Source: Mastigias papua (lineage: Eukaryota > Cnidaria > Scyphozoa > Rhizostomeae > Mastigiidae). From it: a stretch of DNA of 64,000 nt. Location of the stretch: contig OZ025277.1 in assembly GCA_964019165.1 (NCBI GenBank), positions 12,283,534-12,347,533 on the forward strand. The letters run 5' to 3'. This document shows positions 1-30,679 of the stretch, one piece after another; the first letter of the stretch is position 1, and each line of letters starts with the position of its first letter. The notes under the pieces were generated by a model. It was given only the letters and a program-made list of their open reading frames with translations. It was not told the DNA's origin and ran no database searches. The translations under genes were made by a program, and so were the position numbers.

Positions 1-2500
1 CAGATTGAAAAGTGATGAAAATGAGCCATGTTTGGCCAAAAAGTAAGGCTATAGCCTTGGTAGTTTGCTCAAAAATCACCCAAAAATGATCAAATTTGAA
101 ATTGATTGATTTTGATTGCAGATTGAAAAGTGATGAAAATGAGCCATGTTTGGCCAAAAAGTAAGGCTATAGCCTTGGTATTTTGCTCAAAAATCACCCA
201 AAAATGATCAAATTTGAAATTGATTGATTTTGATTGCAGATTGAAAAGTGATGAAAATGAGCCATTTTGGGCCAAAAAGTAAGGCTATAGCCTTGGTATT
301 TTGCTCAAAAATCACCCAAAAATGATCAAATTTGAAATTGATTGATTTTGATTGCAGATTGAAAAGTGATGAAAATGAGCCATTTTGGGCCAAAAAGTAA
401 GGCTATAGCCTTGGTATTTTGCTCAAAACTCACCCAAAAATGATCCAATTTGAAATTGATTGATTTTGATTGCAGATTGAAAAGTGATGAAAATGAGCCA
501 TTTTTGGCCACAAAGTAAGGCTATAGCCTTGGTATTTTGCTCAAAAATCACCCAAAAATGATCAAATTTGAAATTGATTGATTTTGATTGCAGATTGAAA
601 AGTGATGAAAATGAGCCATTTTTGGCCAAAAAGTAAGGCTATAGCCTTGGTATTTTGCTCAAAAATCACCCAAAAATGATCAAATTTGAAATTGATTGAT
701 TTTGATTGCAGATTGAAAAGTGATGAAAATGAGCCATTGTTGGCCAAAAGTAAGGCTATAGCCTTAGTATTTTGCTCAAAAATCACCCAAAAATGATCAA
801 ATTTGAAATTGATTGATTTTGATTGCAGATTGAAAAGTGATGAAAATGAGCCATGTTGGGCCAAAAAGTAAGGCTATAGCCTTGGTATTTTGCTCAAAAA
901 TCACCCAAAAATGATCAAATTTGAAATTGATTGATTTTGATTGCAGATTGAAAAGTGATGAAAATGAGCCATTTTTGGCCAAAAAGTAAGGCTATAGCCT
1001 TGGTATTTTGCTCAAAAATCACCCAAAAATGATCAAATTTGAAATTGATTGATTTTGATTGCAGATTGAAAAGTGATGAAAATGAGCCATTTTGGGCCAA
1101 AAAGTAAGGCTATAGCCTTGGTATTTTGCTCAAAAATCACCCAAAAATGATCAAATTTCAAATTGATTGATTTTGATTGCAGATTGAAAAGTGATGAAAA
1201 TGAGCCATTTTGGGCCAAAAAGTAAGGCTATAGCCTTGGTATTTTGCTCACAAATCACCCAAAAATGATCAAATTTGAAATTGATTGATTTTGATTGCAG
1301 ATTGAAAAGTGATGAAAATGAGCCATTTTGGGCCAAAAAGTAAGGCTATAGCCTTGGTATTTTGCTCAAACATCACCCAAAAATGATCAAATTTGAAATT
1401 GATTGATTTTGATTGCAGATTGAAAAGTGATGAAAATGAGCCATTTTTGGCCAAAAAGTAAGGCTATAGCCTTGGTATTTTGCTCAAAAATCACCCAAAA
1501 ATGATCAAATTTGAAATTGATTGATTTTGATTGCAGATTGAAAAGTGATGAAAATGAGCCATTGTTGGCCAAAAGTAAGGCTATAGCCTTAGTATTTTGC
1601 TCAAAAATCACCCAAAAATGATCAAATTTGAAATTGATTGATTTTGATTGCAGATTGAAAAGTGATGAAAATGAGCCATGTTGGGCCAAAAAGTAAGGCT
1701 ATAGCCTTGGTATTTTGCTCAAAAATCACCCAAAAATGATCAAATTTGAAATTGATTGATTTTGATTGCAGATTGAAAAGTGATGAAAATGAGCCATTTT
1801 TGGCCAAAAAGTAAGGCTATAGCCTTGGTATTTTGCTCAAAAATCACCCAAAAATGATCAAATTTGAAATTGATTGATTTTGATTGCAGATTGAAAAGTG
1901 ATGAAAATGAGCCATTTTGGGCCAAAAAGTAAGGCTATAGCCTTGGTATTTTGCTCAAAAATCACCCAAAAATGATCAAATTTCAAATTGATTGATTTTG
2001 ATTGCAGATTGAAAAGTGATGAAAATGAGCCATTTTGGGCCAAAAAGTAAGGCTATAGCCTTGGTATTTTGCTCACAAATCACCCAAAAATGATCAAATT
2101 TGAAATTGATTGATTTTGATTGCAGATTGAAAAGTGATGAAAATGAGCCATTTTGGGCCAAAAAGTAAGGCTATAGCCTTGGTATTTTGCTCAAACATCA
2201 CCCAAAAATGATCAAATTTGAAATTGATTGATTTTGATTGCAGATTGAAAAGTGATGAAAATGAGCCATTTTTGGCCACAAAGTAAGGCTATAGCCTTGG
2301 TACTTTGCTCAAAAATCACCCAAAAATGATCAAATTTGAAAGTGATTGATTTTGATTGCAGATTGAAAAGTGATGAAAATGAGCCATTTTTGGCCAAAAA
2401 GTAAGGCTATAGCCTTGGTATTTTGCTCAAAAATCACCCAAAAATGATCAAATTTGAAATTGATTGATTTTGATTGCAGATTGAAAAGTGATGTGTGGCC
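1..2500. repeat. 118-bp tandem satellite array
   Basis: The first 2.5 kb is a head-to-tail array of about 21 copies of a 118-bp AT-rich monomer (one 117-bp variant), very similar to one another. The array enters from outside the window and decays after about 2500 into diverged half-copies. Because 118 is not a multiple of three, overlapping 61-codon ORFs appear on the minus strand in every copy; they are an artefact of the repeat. A higher-order repeat of seven monomers is visible (see findings). Confidence 0.97.
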
Positions 2501-4030
2501 AAAAGTAAGGCTATAGCTGTGGTAGTTCTGAAGAAAATAACCAAACTTTTAGCTGAGTTATGTGGATTGCTGATCGAATAGTGATGATAATGAGTGAGTG
2601 TGTGGGCAAAAAGTAAAGCTATTAGGTTTTGGAGAGTGTTTAAAAATGAGGGGTCTTAAAATTGAATACGTTGATGGAAGACAAAAGGTGAGAGCAATGA
2701 TAGAAGGTCTGCACAATGTAAATGTGTGATCTTGGTAGTTAACCCAAAATGGATGTACTGTAAACTAGGGTAATGTTTACCACTGGAGAAAGGATATGGT
2801 ATTCTTAAGTAGAATTGATCGAAGTAAATCTAGACTATCGTTGATACTGTTTGCCCAAAATCGATGCACTACAATTGGGAGCTAGGGCTCGTCGTCTAAA
2901 AAGGGTTAGTAATTTGTTAGCGAAAATCGGTCTACTCAAATGCAGGCTAATTCTAATGAAGTCTCTAAGGCCATTGTAGCACGTTCTGGTCAAAAAGCGA
3001 TTGATTGAAATCTAGACGAAGTTGTATCCAAATGTCACAGGCACAAGTACACTTTCTCGACAAAAAATCAATCGATCCATATCATGGATGATTTTCATCA
3101 ATTTACCGAAGTTGCAAGTATGTTGTGTTACTAGAAATGATACTGTCAAAAACTTTCTGATTAGTGTGAAAAATTTTAGCCAAGTGTCGCACGGATATAG
3201 CACAATATCCGATCATAAATATGTTAAAATGAGAGGATAACTGAAAAGAGGTGGAGTGGAAACAAACCGCATCATGGTAGTAAATTGAACCATTAATTAC
3301 ATCTAGAAAAGATATACCTGACTGCAAAACATAACAAATTAAGTTTTGCTCCTATCAAAATAAGGCTACTTATGCTACCGAATACTATATATAGGTAAAG
3401 GACTACAAAAAACAGAAAAAAGACCAAAAAGTAAAGCTACATCAAAGAGAGCATATTAGCATCTGGCCTAGATGAAGAAAGCCAGAAGACATAAAACGTC
3501 CATAGGATGCCCGGGCGGATGTGACGAAAATAGAGATTACTAAGCTAAAAAAGAATATACTAAAAGAGAAACTAATTGAAAATAGAGATCCTCATAAGAC
3601 TAGAAACCTGCGCCCCTAATCTCAACCATAGTATATAGTTTGTCTCTCCCCGCGACAAATGTAACAGCTTTGATATGTTACGTTCTATCATGCAATGAGA
3701 TTCCAGACTGGACAAAGAACATTGTAAAAGTGAAAGGAAACCTCGACATATGCATTAATGCACAAGTCACGAAAACTGGCAAATACATAGTAAACAAAGC
3801 CACCTAATGACAAAAACACAGGCAAACTTGATCCAACATAGTTCCACCAATGACTGATCATCTGATTCCTGTCATCTTATCTCCAAGGGACACCAACAGG
3901 AGACGTATTCGGACAAAATATTCGGACAAACGATTTGAAAGAAGAATCAGAAGCTCGATGGCCATAATGGAGTACGAGAGAAAGTGGAACAAAACTGACA
4001 AGGATGCATGACTGCTTTGAATAAAACATA
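2500..4030. other. Non-coding stretch beside the satellite
   Basis: AT-rich DNA with satellite remnants up to about 2700 (sporadic matches to the monomer's AAAAGTAAGGCTAT core). I see no ORF with protein-like composition, no exon signals in phase, and no RNA gene. Confidence 0.5.
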
Positions 4031-4494
4031 CAATAAAAACCCGTAGATAAGGACCTTCACTTATTAAGAACCTACAACCTGAAATTGCATATTTTTATAT
4101 CAATTAATTAGAACTTTTTCAGCTTGATATTCTAATTAGGTTCTTATAAATAGTTTCATTCTCTGCCTACTGAGAACTAAATCCAGTCTTTTTGCCATTC
4201 AACCCAATTCAATGATGCTTCAAAACCCTTACAAGCATAACTGTGATAGGCAAGGCTTTCAGGGACAAGATTGATGAGAAATTGGCTAAGCCAAGAACAA
4301 TTACATTTGGTTAAAATTAAAGGATCACAAACTATATGTGGCCAAAATACGTCTATAATAAACTATCCCTTTATGGCATTTGTTTGGATCCTGTGTTAAG
4401 AACCTGCACCCTGGTTACAAGATATGTCTCACCAAATAAAAACACAAACAGCCTCATTTCAAAATTTTAGGTTCTTATGTATGGGTTTTTACTG
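4031..4494. mobile_element. MITE with ~28-bp terminal inverted repeats and TA duplication
   Basis: The left end (from 4031, CAATAAAAACCCGTAGATAA) and the reverse complement of the right end (ending 4494, CAGTAAAAACCCATACATAA) match at most positions over about 28 bp. A TA dinucleotide flanks both ends (4029-4030 and 4495-4496), as in Tc1/mariner-type transposition. The 464-bp interior carries further inverted copies of the AGAACCT motif and no ORF, so this is a non-autonomous element. It lies just beyond the AKT stop codon (minus strand), so it may be in the 3' UTR or 3' flank. Confidence 0.65.
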
Positions 4495-4762
4495 TATTGC
4501 CTAAAATCCAAACCGAAGAATGCAGTAACTCAATCAAACCGTTAAATGTAACATAAAACATGCGTCTTTCATGAGCCTTCTTAGAGGCAAGACCTATGTC
4601 GAAATGTACAGTTCAACAAACCGACTTTAGTGAAATTACAGTGCACCGTATGAACTAAACGACTGGTTCGCTCTGCTTGTGAATCATTACAATTGTCCCT
4701 ATGATCAACAGTCGATGACAGTTAGTACATAATACATAGCAGTTATCAAATAGGAAAACAAA

Positions 4763-22607
<17,845 letters not shown>

Positions 22608-22619
22608 TGTTGCTTCCAC

Positions 22620-24529
22620 CAAACAGTTACAGATAGACACTCTATGAATGAACAAGGTAGAAGTGCCATAACAAAAATATCATACAGAAAACACTTCAAA
22701 TTAGCAACAAATGCTTAGAAACCAAAAAGTGCTCTATAAAATTTAGTGCTATATGGTAATTTTATACACAGCTAAATGACGTAAATGCAATAAACCATGT
22801 TGGAGAAAGGTATCTCTGGTCGAGAATACAAAGCAAACATAGTGCAAAAACATTGATCATCAATTACCACACTGTCATTGGCTTAAGCATATAATCTCCT
22901 CTGCACATCTCTCAAAGTAATTACCAGACTCTTTCTCATATTCCCATCCCTTCTAGTATCCCTGCCTTTCTAATAATTCTGTCTTTATAGTAATCTCCAG
23001 CTCAGTCCATACTTTGAAAATTAATCCTACTTCTCTAATAATCCAATATGTGGGGTTATAAAAATTTGACTACCAAATAACTTGAAAGTAGAAATAAATG
23101 GGGGGTCAGAGAATACTCTGAAAAATAACAATTGGGGGCTTTGGACAAATGGGGGGGGTTTGGAAAATAGAACACATGGATATTGTGAGGAACAATTGAG
23201 GAAGACTGACAAATCATGGATTCTCAATAAAAAGCAAAGTAAAGAAAATTGCAGCTATATTGTAAGTGATTATCAAATAACTTTCTGATTGGTCTCTAAC
23301 TAAATCAAAACTGTTCCTAGGAAAAATACAATTCCACTGAAAAATCCTCAACACAAGTAAATAGGGGGGGGGGTTGGAATAAATGCCTGGAGGTTGGAAA
23401 AAGTTAAAAAACTAGCAATCGAGATGGGGGGGGGGCAATTATTTGGTATTCAAGAGTAGGAATGCAAGGTGTTACAAAGCACACAAATATATGACCAAAT
23501 ATAAAAAGTGTCAGTTCAACAGGTGCACAATAAGGTCAATATCAGGATTGGGAAGGGAAGTTCAGAATGTGAGCACCATGTTTTGCAAAAATGCAGCACA
23601 TTAAAGGCTACAAGGAAATCTTCCAGAAAAATAATCCTGCATATCAGAGTTCATTTTCTGTTTCCCTAATAATCCCTACTCTCTAATAATCCCACAACAG
23701 ACTAGGAGGCTGAATCAATAAACCCATGTGAGGAATACACAAGAGAACACAGTAACCACAACTGTAAATATGCTATACCCTGGTATGCACAAAATACAAC
23801 AAATTTGCAAAAAAGCCACTTTACAATCACAGTTGCAGGTTAATTTTGCATATATGATATATGTGCAGCACATATAATGTTTTCATGTAAATGTTAAATC
23901 AATTAACTCATATTATTTACAATATGTTCTTATTGTATGGTTCATGTTGAACAAATGGCCTGGCATATTTATTCACACCATGGTCAATTGCTTGTTCACT
24001 TGTATCCAAATATTTAAGAAATTCTACGTCTGAATCTCTAACAAAACACTGGAAAGACAAATTTTTAGAAGCTTGGCTGGCTTTCAGTCTCTCAGTGTTT
24101 TTCATGCTTTATACTTAAGCAGTGGAAAAATCCTTCTATTTTCAAACGTCATGGCTAGATATGATTTTCTTTTGCATGAAGTTGGTATTACCTTCTACAA
24201 GGCAATAAACTGTTCTCATACACCATTCGTCTTTTCCCGTTATATTGTAACGGCTCTGAAAGTGTTGAAGGAAGAAGATACGGCTATTGTGCTATCTAAG
24301 AATGGCATGTGATTTCCTCAACCTCTTACATGATAGAATTTACATTAAAGAATAAGTCCACGAGAAAAACCTTAGCGATATACTGAAAAGAGCACTAAAT
24401 CTGAACATGCTGCAAAAGATTCCTTGTGAACGTACAACCAATATTATCATTTTCCGTAATTAGAGTACAATTAAGTAGAAGGCTAGGCCAATGTTGATTT
24501 GACAGGAAAAATTAGCACTACATACTCAC
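22620..24529. other. Probable first intron of AKT
   Basis: No convincing exon. Contains several G runs (for example 23363-23375 and 23426-23436) and an ORF at 23917-24105 (minus, 62 codons) of unknown meaning. If the leader exon at 24530 is right, this is the first AKT intron. Confidence 0.4.
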
Positions 24530-24790
24530 CTTAGTAATGATAGATGAAGGAAAGCCGGCACTTTCTTTGACAATTAGACTCCTGAGAAATTAGTTAAAAA
24601 GATGACGATGTCGCAAACAAAAAGTGAAATGTCAGAAGGTGTTTCCCCTGTCCACCAAATGACCAAATAAACCAACCTCACGTTCGATACGGTCTTTGCT
24701 TCCTTGTAGTTACATTCACTAAAGAACTCGCGGGAAAACGCGAGAGGTACAAAACCGGAAGAAAGTGGAATGCTGACTAGCGACAAGGGT
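24530..24790 (-). promoter_or_regulatory. AKT: Candidate AKT 5' leader exon and promoter
   Basis: On the minus strand a good donor (TTACTAAG then gtgagt) at 24530/24529 ends a G+C-richer stretch. It includes CTTCCGGTTTTG (ETS-like) near 24755 and TGACGTC (CRE-like) at about 24791. Position and orientation fit a non-coding first exon and TATA-less promoter of AKT. This is inferred; no transcript evidence is available. Confidence 0.35.
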
Positions 24791-26504
24791 AGACGTCATA
24801 AGGTTTTACTACCTGACATTTCTTAGAGTTCTTCACATTCCGACAGGGATTAGTGTACTTTAACTTATAGCTCCTAGCCCTCCCCTGGGACAACATCTGA
24901 AAGTGCAATGACTTGGGGCCTGACATGTGGCATGAAGAAGCTGCCTTTTACTTTCCGTTAATCAGAGGCGGATCCAGAGATAAAACTGACTGCCGCACAG
25001 CACAAGAAACATATCAGTAAAAGGGCGTGGTCCAAAGGCTGTGCGGTGGCCACACCCATTTTTACCAGTAGCATATATTTACGATTTTTGTGGGATTCGC
25101 TTCTCTTCCAGCAATCCTCCTATATCATACCATAGCCTTCATTCTTTGAGGTACGATCGTAAGCGTACAGTTATCGCGAGAGCCTTAATTTGATTTTCTA
25201 ATTGTCTTTCAAAATTTCATATCAAACTCATGTCTGTTCTATTTTGTTGGCTCAGCATAGAACAAAGAAAGTAATTGATTGGCTCTCCTGAAGTCTGTCA
25301 GACTTTTCTGGATCCATAACTGGGTATTACAAGTCAAAACATGAGTTTTCGGAACCATAGAGAAATTGTCTGTCATACACTAATACTTTAAATTATAAAA
25401 CTAATAACCTTTCATGTTCTCTAAAAGCCCACTATAATTTACTAAATCAGTAATCAATGTACTTTTGATGAGATGGCTCCACCATTCAATTAAAATTCAT
25501 TTTTCTGCATTTCATGTATGTACATTGCATTATATAATGCAAGTCAGGACCTCTACTTGCTTGGATAACAAAACGGAAGAGTGTATGTTCCTAGCACCAT
25601 AGTAGTACTGCCCAATATAGACCTAAGTCAATTTATAACAGTCTTCCTGACAGTCTTCCATGATGGGGATGTTCTGCCTGGCACACAAGATGAGTGCCTT
25701 CAGTATAGAAAAATGCTTATTGGCTTCAACTATATTGTCAACTGATTGCCTATAAGTTTTGGTCAAATGTTCAACATGACATTTCAAAATTTCGAGGAAA
25801 AAGCTTGTAGTCATAGGAGATAGTCTGTGAATTTGAACATTTTTTCAAGCTCCTTCTACCTTATTAGGTCAAATAAGTATAAAGGATGCATTCATTACCA
25901 TATGTGGAATCTGAAGGAATTCATATCCATTCTTTGATAAAATGAAAGCAATTGGAGACAAAAAGCAGCACCAATGAACCCAGAATAAGAAGGGCAAAGG
26001 TGCATTGATAACAATGTAGGGATAAACCTTCTATTCTTTAAGATTGACACATAGGGCATCTAACCTTTGCACCTGGTTTCTAAATCTCCTCCACAATTTC
26101 AAATATGAAGCAATCATCTAGTGTCACAGTTCATAAAAACTGATGATAGCAAAGTTGCACAAACTAGTAGGGGGGGGGGGCATTGATAGGGCTCCTTCCA
26201 TACATTACATCATTATCACAAAAAGTAATAGTACTAACAGATAAAAGATTCAATGAGGAGGTAAAGTATGGTGATAAAAAGTAATTTCTATAGAGTTTAC
26301 ATGGGAAAGAAAGTTTTATCTGCTTTCTTTTGAGTAACCAGAGGAATCCATATATGTTGTAACAGTGTAAGTAATCACAATGATGACTGTCACACACAGT
26401 ATGGTATGGTTTAAAAGAAGAATCAATTTCTTTGGTGCTATTTCCTTCTCTACACAAAAGGAACCTTTTTGCATTCTCACTGCATACATTCTTAGGAGAA
26501 GCTA

Positions 26505-26782
26505 CAATAGTGGACAAAAGTTCTTGGGACACTTGGAAGAAACAGATAAAAAACCATTTTCCTCTACATATTATCATAGTTGCTACAAACATGCACCCCC
26601 CTTCCCCCTAGAACAATGTTGATTCGTTTGTGGTACATTTAAAGTTGGCGTGCACGCGAAATTTTCCCATTATCGCAGGTACTTCTCCAGAAAACCAACA
26701 TTGTTTCAGGGGGAGAGGGGAATGAAAGTTTGTTGCAGACTGCAAAAAGTGCAAAGTGTCCCAGGACTTTTGTCGGGTGTTG
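26505..26782 (+). mobile_element. 278-bp MITE with TA duplication
   Basis: Terminal inverted repeats: the start CAATAGTGGACAAAAGT and the complement of the end (CAACACCCGACAAAAGT) match over about 30 bp with a few differences. TA flanks both sides (26503-26504, 26783-26784). No ORF; it uses a transposase encoded elsewhere. Nearly identical copies lie inside the viral element at 54982 and 57691. Confidence 0.88.
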
Positions 26783-27328
26783 TAGGTCATAAAAACACTG
26801 ATAGACAGCTGACTACCTGCAACTCCACCAATCTAAAGATATGGAGATACACTCCTTTTTATAAGAACCAATAAAATTGAGGTTACCGCTGGCTGTTCTT
26901 AATTTTTCAAATTTTCAGTGTGAATTGCTCTTAATTTGTTCCTAAATGATTGAGGTGTAGGCACTTTAGACATTAGACAATATACTGTACAAGAGAACAT
27001 TGGGTGTTTATGAAACTGGTATTATTCACGTTGATGATTTGGGTGTTTCAAAGTTCCAAAAGTTACACAATTTGCTAAACAATAGACTAAATAATAGTAA
27101 ACAGTCAGCTATATAAGTAAATACAATGACGCAAAAACAATTGCAATGTAACAAACAAAATAGGCCAGTGGATCTAAACGAAGAGAGTCTAATGGGCTTA
27201 GGGAAAAATCTACTTTCATAATGTCACGTTGGATGATACCATCTTGGTTCATAAACTGAAATTAAATACCTAACAGGAAACCTCCGCTTTGCCGGGGAGG
27301 ATGCATAGTCCCTTCATTGGTACAAATC

Positions 27329-27592
27329 TTAAAGCGGACCTATCTCAGTTAGGCCACCATATTCAAGTATGAGCTTTGATATAACTTCCAAACTCATTGC
27401 ATTGGATCTCGTGAATAAGATATCCAGTGAATTAGTAGACGTTAGTGAATAAACCCTCAGATAAAACTCCATGTTGTCACCCAGTACGCGTATAATACAG
27501 TACAAGTGGGACAGACTGATACTGTCCTCAGTTAGCCTGTCTTCCGTAACCAAATCTTTATAGACGTGCACGAGATGCAAGTCGAGCGGCAT
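27329..27592 (-). CDS. Unrecognized 87-codon ORF
   Basis: Begins MPLDLHLVHVYKDLVTEDRL and ends at TAA. Composition is protein-like (charged and hydrophobic residues mixed), but I recognize no family. It may be a single-exon fragment of a host gene or chance. The 51-bp tandem repeat starts directly upstream and shares GCCGCTCGA with the bases around the ATG. Confidence 0.2.
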   Translation of the reverse strand: MPLDLHLVHVYKDLVTEDRLTEDSISLSHLYCIIRVLGDNMEFYLRVYSLTSTNSLDILFTRSNAMSLEVISKLILEYGGLTEIGPL

Positions 27593-27616
27593 TGCACTAA
27601 AGCACGACTTTCCTGA

Positions 27617-27800
27617 CTGCCGCTCGATTTTTAATCAAAAAGACCGCCTATTGTTTTGAAATTTGACATGCCGCTCGATTTTTTGATCAAAAGTGCCTTC
27701 TATTGTTCTTTGATTGAAATGCCGCTCGATTTTTTGATCAAACAGTACCGCCTATTGTTCTCATGCTTGAAATGCCGCTCGATTTTTTGAAGGCTAGACA
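27617..27800 (+). repeat. ~51-bp tandem repeat (GCCGCTCGATTTTT)
   Basis: Three full units and a partial fourth, each starting TGCCGCTCGATTTTT(T)GATCAAA and containing CCTATTGTT. Units differ at several positions. No coding function seen. Confidence 0.85.
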
Positions 27801-30045
27801 ATAACTTTGAATAGAACTGACACCTTACACAATGAATTTTGACATGTCCTACAAAGCAAGGCCTCCATAGCTCTATTGTTACCAATATGCAGCTCTATTG
27901 TCTGAGGTGCCGCACCAAAAGTCCTTTGTAGAACTACATTCTTTAAAGTCTATCATGTTCGTCTTCACTACTGGGAAAGCAGTGATGATGTCATGGTACG
28001 TAATATTTTTGACTGCCGCACAGGCGGCCGGAGCGGCGTCCTGGATCCACCTCTGCTTTTATCCACTGAAATACTCATTTTGGCTTCTTTCCTCGTCCCT
28101 TCATTGGCGGGGGGGGGAATGAGAATTGAAGTTGTCTCATTGAGATGTAGCAATTTTGATAATAAAATGAATTTCTCACTGTCCCCAAGTGAGGACTGCA
28201 GTCCTCCTTGGCTTCCCTCTGTAATTTAGGTGTCCCTATATTACAATGATGACTCCTACAAAGCAAATCTCAATTTATAATCAAAATACAGTGCACACAT
28301 GCAAAATGGTGTTCAATAAGCTGATTGTAGGATTTTGCTTCCTCCAGGTCAAGCCAATAAAGGGGAGCCCTGATTCCCTTCCCTCCCCATGCCGACGTTT
28401 GTCAAGGGATACAACAATAACAAGAAACTGCGCAGGCGCCTCTTTGGCGCGAGAATGTGAAGCCGAATCTCTAGTATTGTGCAGAAGGTAGACTGGCTGT
28501 ATAATTATTCATAATTCCGATATAGCATTGAAGTGTGGAATTACTCATGGATGGGAACACCATAAACGTTCCATGCCCGTTTGATTACGCATGGCTAGAC
28601 AATGCAGAGAAGAAGTTACTTGTTGGTTTTGAAGACCTCCACGGCATTTGCTTTATGATACTTGAAGGTAAAGAATGAGAGGATACAAAGCACGGATTAG
28701 CCTGCTGGACTGTCTCCCCAATAAAGCAACCAACATAACGTCCTGAAGCTAGTTAACTGTGTTTCAATACTGTTGAGGATGTCTGGCTACTCTGAGGCAC
28801 TGCATCCGCCTCTTAGAATAGAAATATGACCCTTAGAAAGATGAAACACGATTGATTTCTTTGGAAAGGCGCCCCGGAGAGAGACCCCCCGCCTTTTATG
28901 AGAGCTAATCCGCACCTGGAGGACACTCTTTTTGTTGAAGAAGGACACCTACTATAGTAAAGATTAAATCTCATAAGATGACCGATTAAAATATTTGTAA
29001 ATGACCGTTAAGAAACATGCCAGGCCTATAGATTATCGTGACTCTCGTGAATTATTTGTCGTCACCCTTACCTAGACACTACATTCAAATCCGTAAGAAT
29101 AATAGACCACTTCATTCCCAATCCCAGACGCCAGAAATTTCGTGATTTGACTTTGTGAATCATGCTCACTTACTCTTATTGACAGAATACATGAGAACTT
29201 CAATGGTAAACCATGGCAGTTACTGCTGCAATTGCAAAGCAGTTCATCAGCCAGCTGGGATTGATATTGCAAAAGAGAGAAAACGGTAATATACCCCATT
29301 TGATTTATTGCTAATGAATAATAACTTTTTGTGGTTTACTAATACATGGAAGTGATTAGCTTGTGTGATTAGTAAACTTTCCCAGAGCATTTCCTCCAGT
29401 TTTCCTATATCCACCTCAATTCAAGATGTTCCGTACTTACTGGAAATTCCTGCTTTCCACAAGACATATGATTGCTATTCCATTTTAAAACCAGATGAAG
29501 GGCAGTGGTGTAAGTGGTATTACAGCAATAGTCAATGGATCATTATCCAAATCCTTTCTACATCTACATTAGTTCTTCTACTTCTACTTCTACTTCTGAT
29601 GTATTAATGGAGCCACTTTAATACTGAAGGCTCTTTCCAGTACTGAAGAAAAATGAGGAAATTTAGTACTGAAAAGATGGAGAACAATATATTTAGTAGA
29701 AGAGCAGTAATAATGCAACTGAAAGTAGTGTGTTTTAATTTGAAATGAAGGAAGGTTGTAATTCATTCCCCTGCTTTTGATGTCAGATAGATAGAATCTG
29801 TCTCAGTTTATGAGTTGGAAGTTAAGTGACTTCAACTCAATACTACATAGATTTTCTATCTGCAGGTGCTTACAATTGGTTACATTTTTGTTTAGGTATA
29901 AAGTGAGATTGTCTTCAACTGTTGAAGAATGGAAAGGCAGGTTTTACAAATCAAGAAAGAGGTATAAAAGATAAAGAAGAGAGTCTCATAAACTGAAAAG
30001 AAATTCATGTGATGAAAATATAGTTTATGAGTAGTGAACAGGGAG
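27800..30045. other. Host flank of the viral element, no gene recognized
   Basis: AT-rich DNA with short ORFs only. The segment 28018-28110 (GCGGCCGGAGCGGCGTCCTGGATCC) looks like a mobile-element fragment from its GC-rich, isolated character, but I cannot name it. No splice-consistent exons found. Confidence 0.4.
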
Positions 30046-30047
30046 GG

Positions 30048-30600
30048 TGCTAGTACTACCAGGCCACGCCCAATGACGTAAGGGGCGTGTCGGATGACGT
30101 AAGGGCTCCTGCGCATGTGTGGAAGGCGTAACCCTAATGAGGTGAGGTAATATGAGGGTTGTAACCCTAATGAGGGAGGGTATTTAAGGGCTAAACCTAA
30201 TTCGGTGAGGGAATATGAGGTGCGTAACCCTAATGAGGTGAGGGTATATGAGGGTTAAAGCTAATGAGGCGAGGGTTAAGGGTAATGAGGGGAGGTGAAT
30301 GAGGTGTATAGGCGTAGGCCTAAGGGTGATGTGGATGGTGTATATGAGGCGGAGGTGAGATGGAAGAAATGTGGGAGGTTAAAGAATGCGCATGCGTGGA
30401 GGTGAAGGGTGAAGGGCGGGCGGGCAAAGGCTATGGGCGGGCGGGCAGGGTCGAGGTCTAAGGGCGGGTGGGCAGGGTCGAAGTCTAAGGGCAGGCAGGC
30501 AGGGTCGAAGTCTAAGGGCGGGCGGGCAGGGTCGAAGGGTAAGTCTAAGGGGAGGTAGAGACGATGAGGAGAGATGAGTCGAGTGTGCGATTGTGAGAAT
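30048..30600. repeat. G-rich terminal region of the viral element
   Basis: Two copies of ATGACGTAAGG (30073, 30094) are followed by repeats of TAACCCTAATGAGG-like units (30130-30300), then about four copies of a 27-28-bp unit GGCGGGCAGGGTCGAAGTCTAAG (30415-30545). One strand is G-rich throughout. Position at the edge of the element suggests the terminal inverted repeat; the other copy is not in the window. Confidence 0.6.
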
Positions 30601-30679
30601 CATGTCATATATATAAACATATAATCAAAATATAATTCAGGTAAATGAATAAGCAGTTCATAGTAATACTTGTAAGTTT

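Noticed and set aside
90..2397. Series of 61-100-codon ORFs on the minus strand
   Set aside because: They are one repeat monomer read in rotating frames; period 118 is not a multiple of three.
1..2500. CRISPR-like array of regular repeats
   Set aside because: Monomers are contiguous and nearly identical over their whole length; there are no variable spacers, and the genome is eukaryotic.
30379..30603. Pro/Leu/Arg-rich ORF on the minus strand
   Set aside because: Product of the 27-28-bp tandem repeats in the terminal region.
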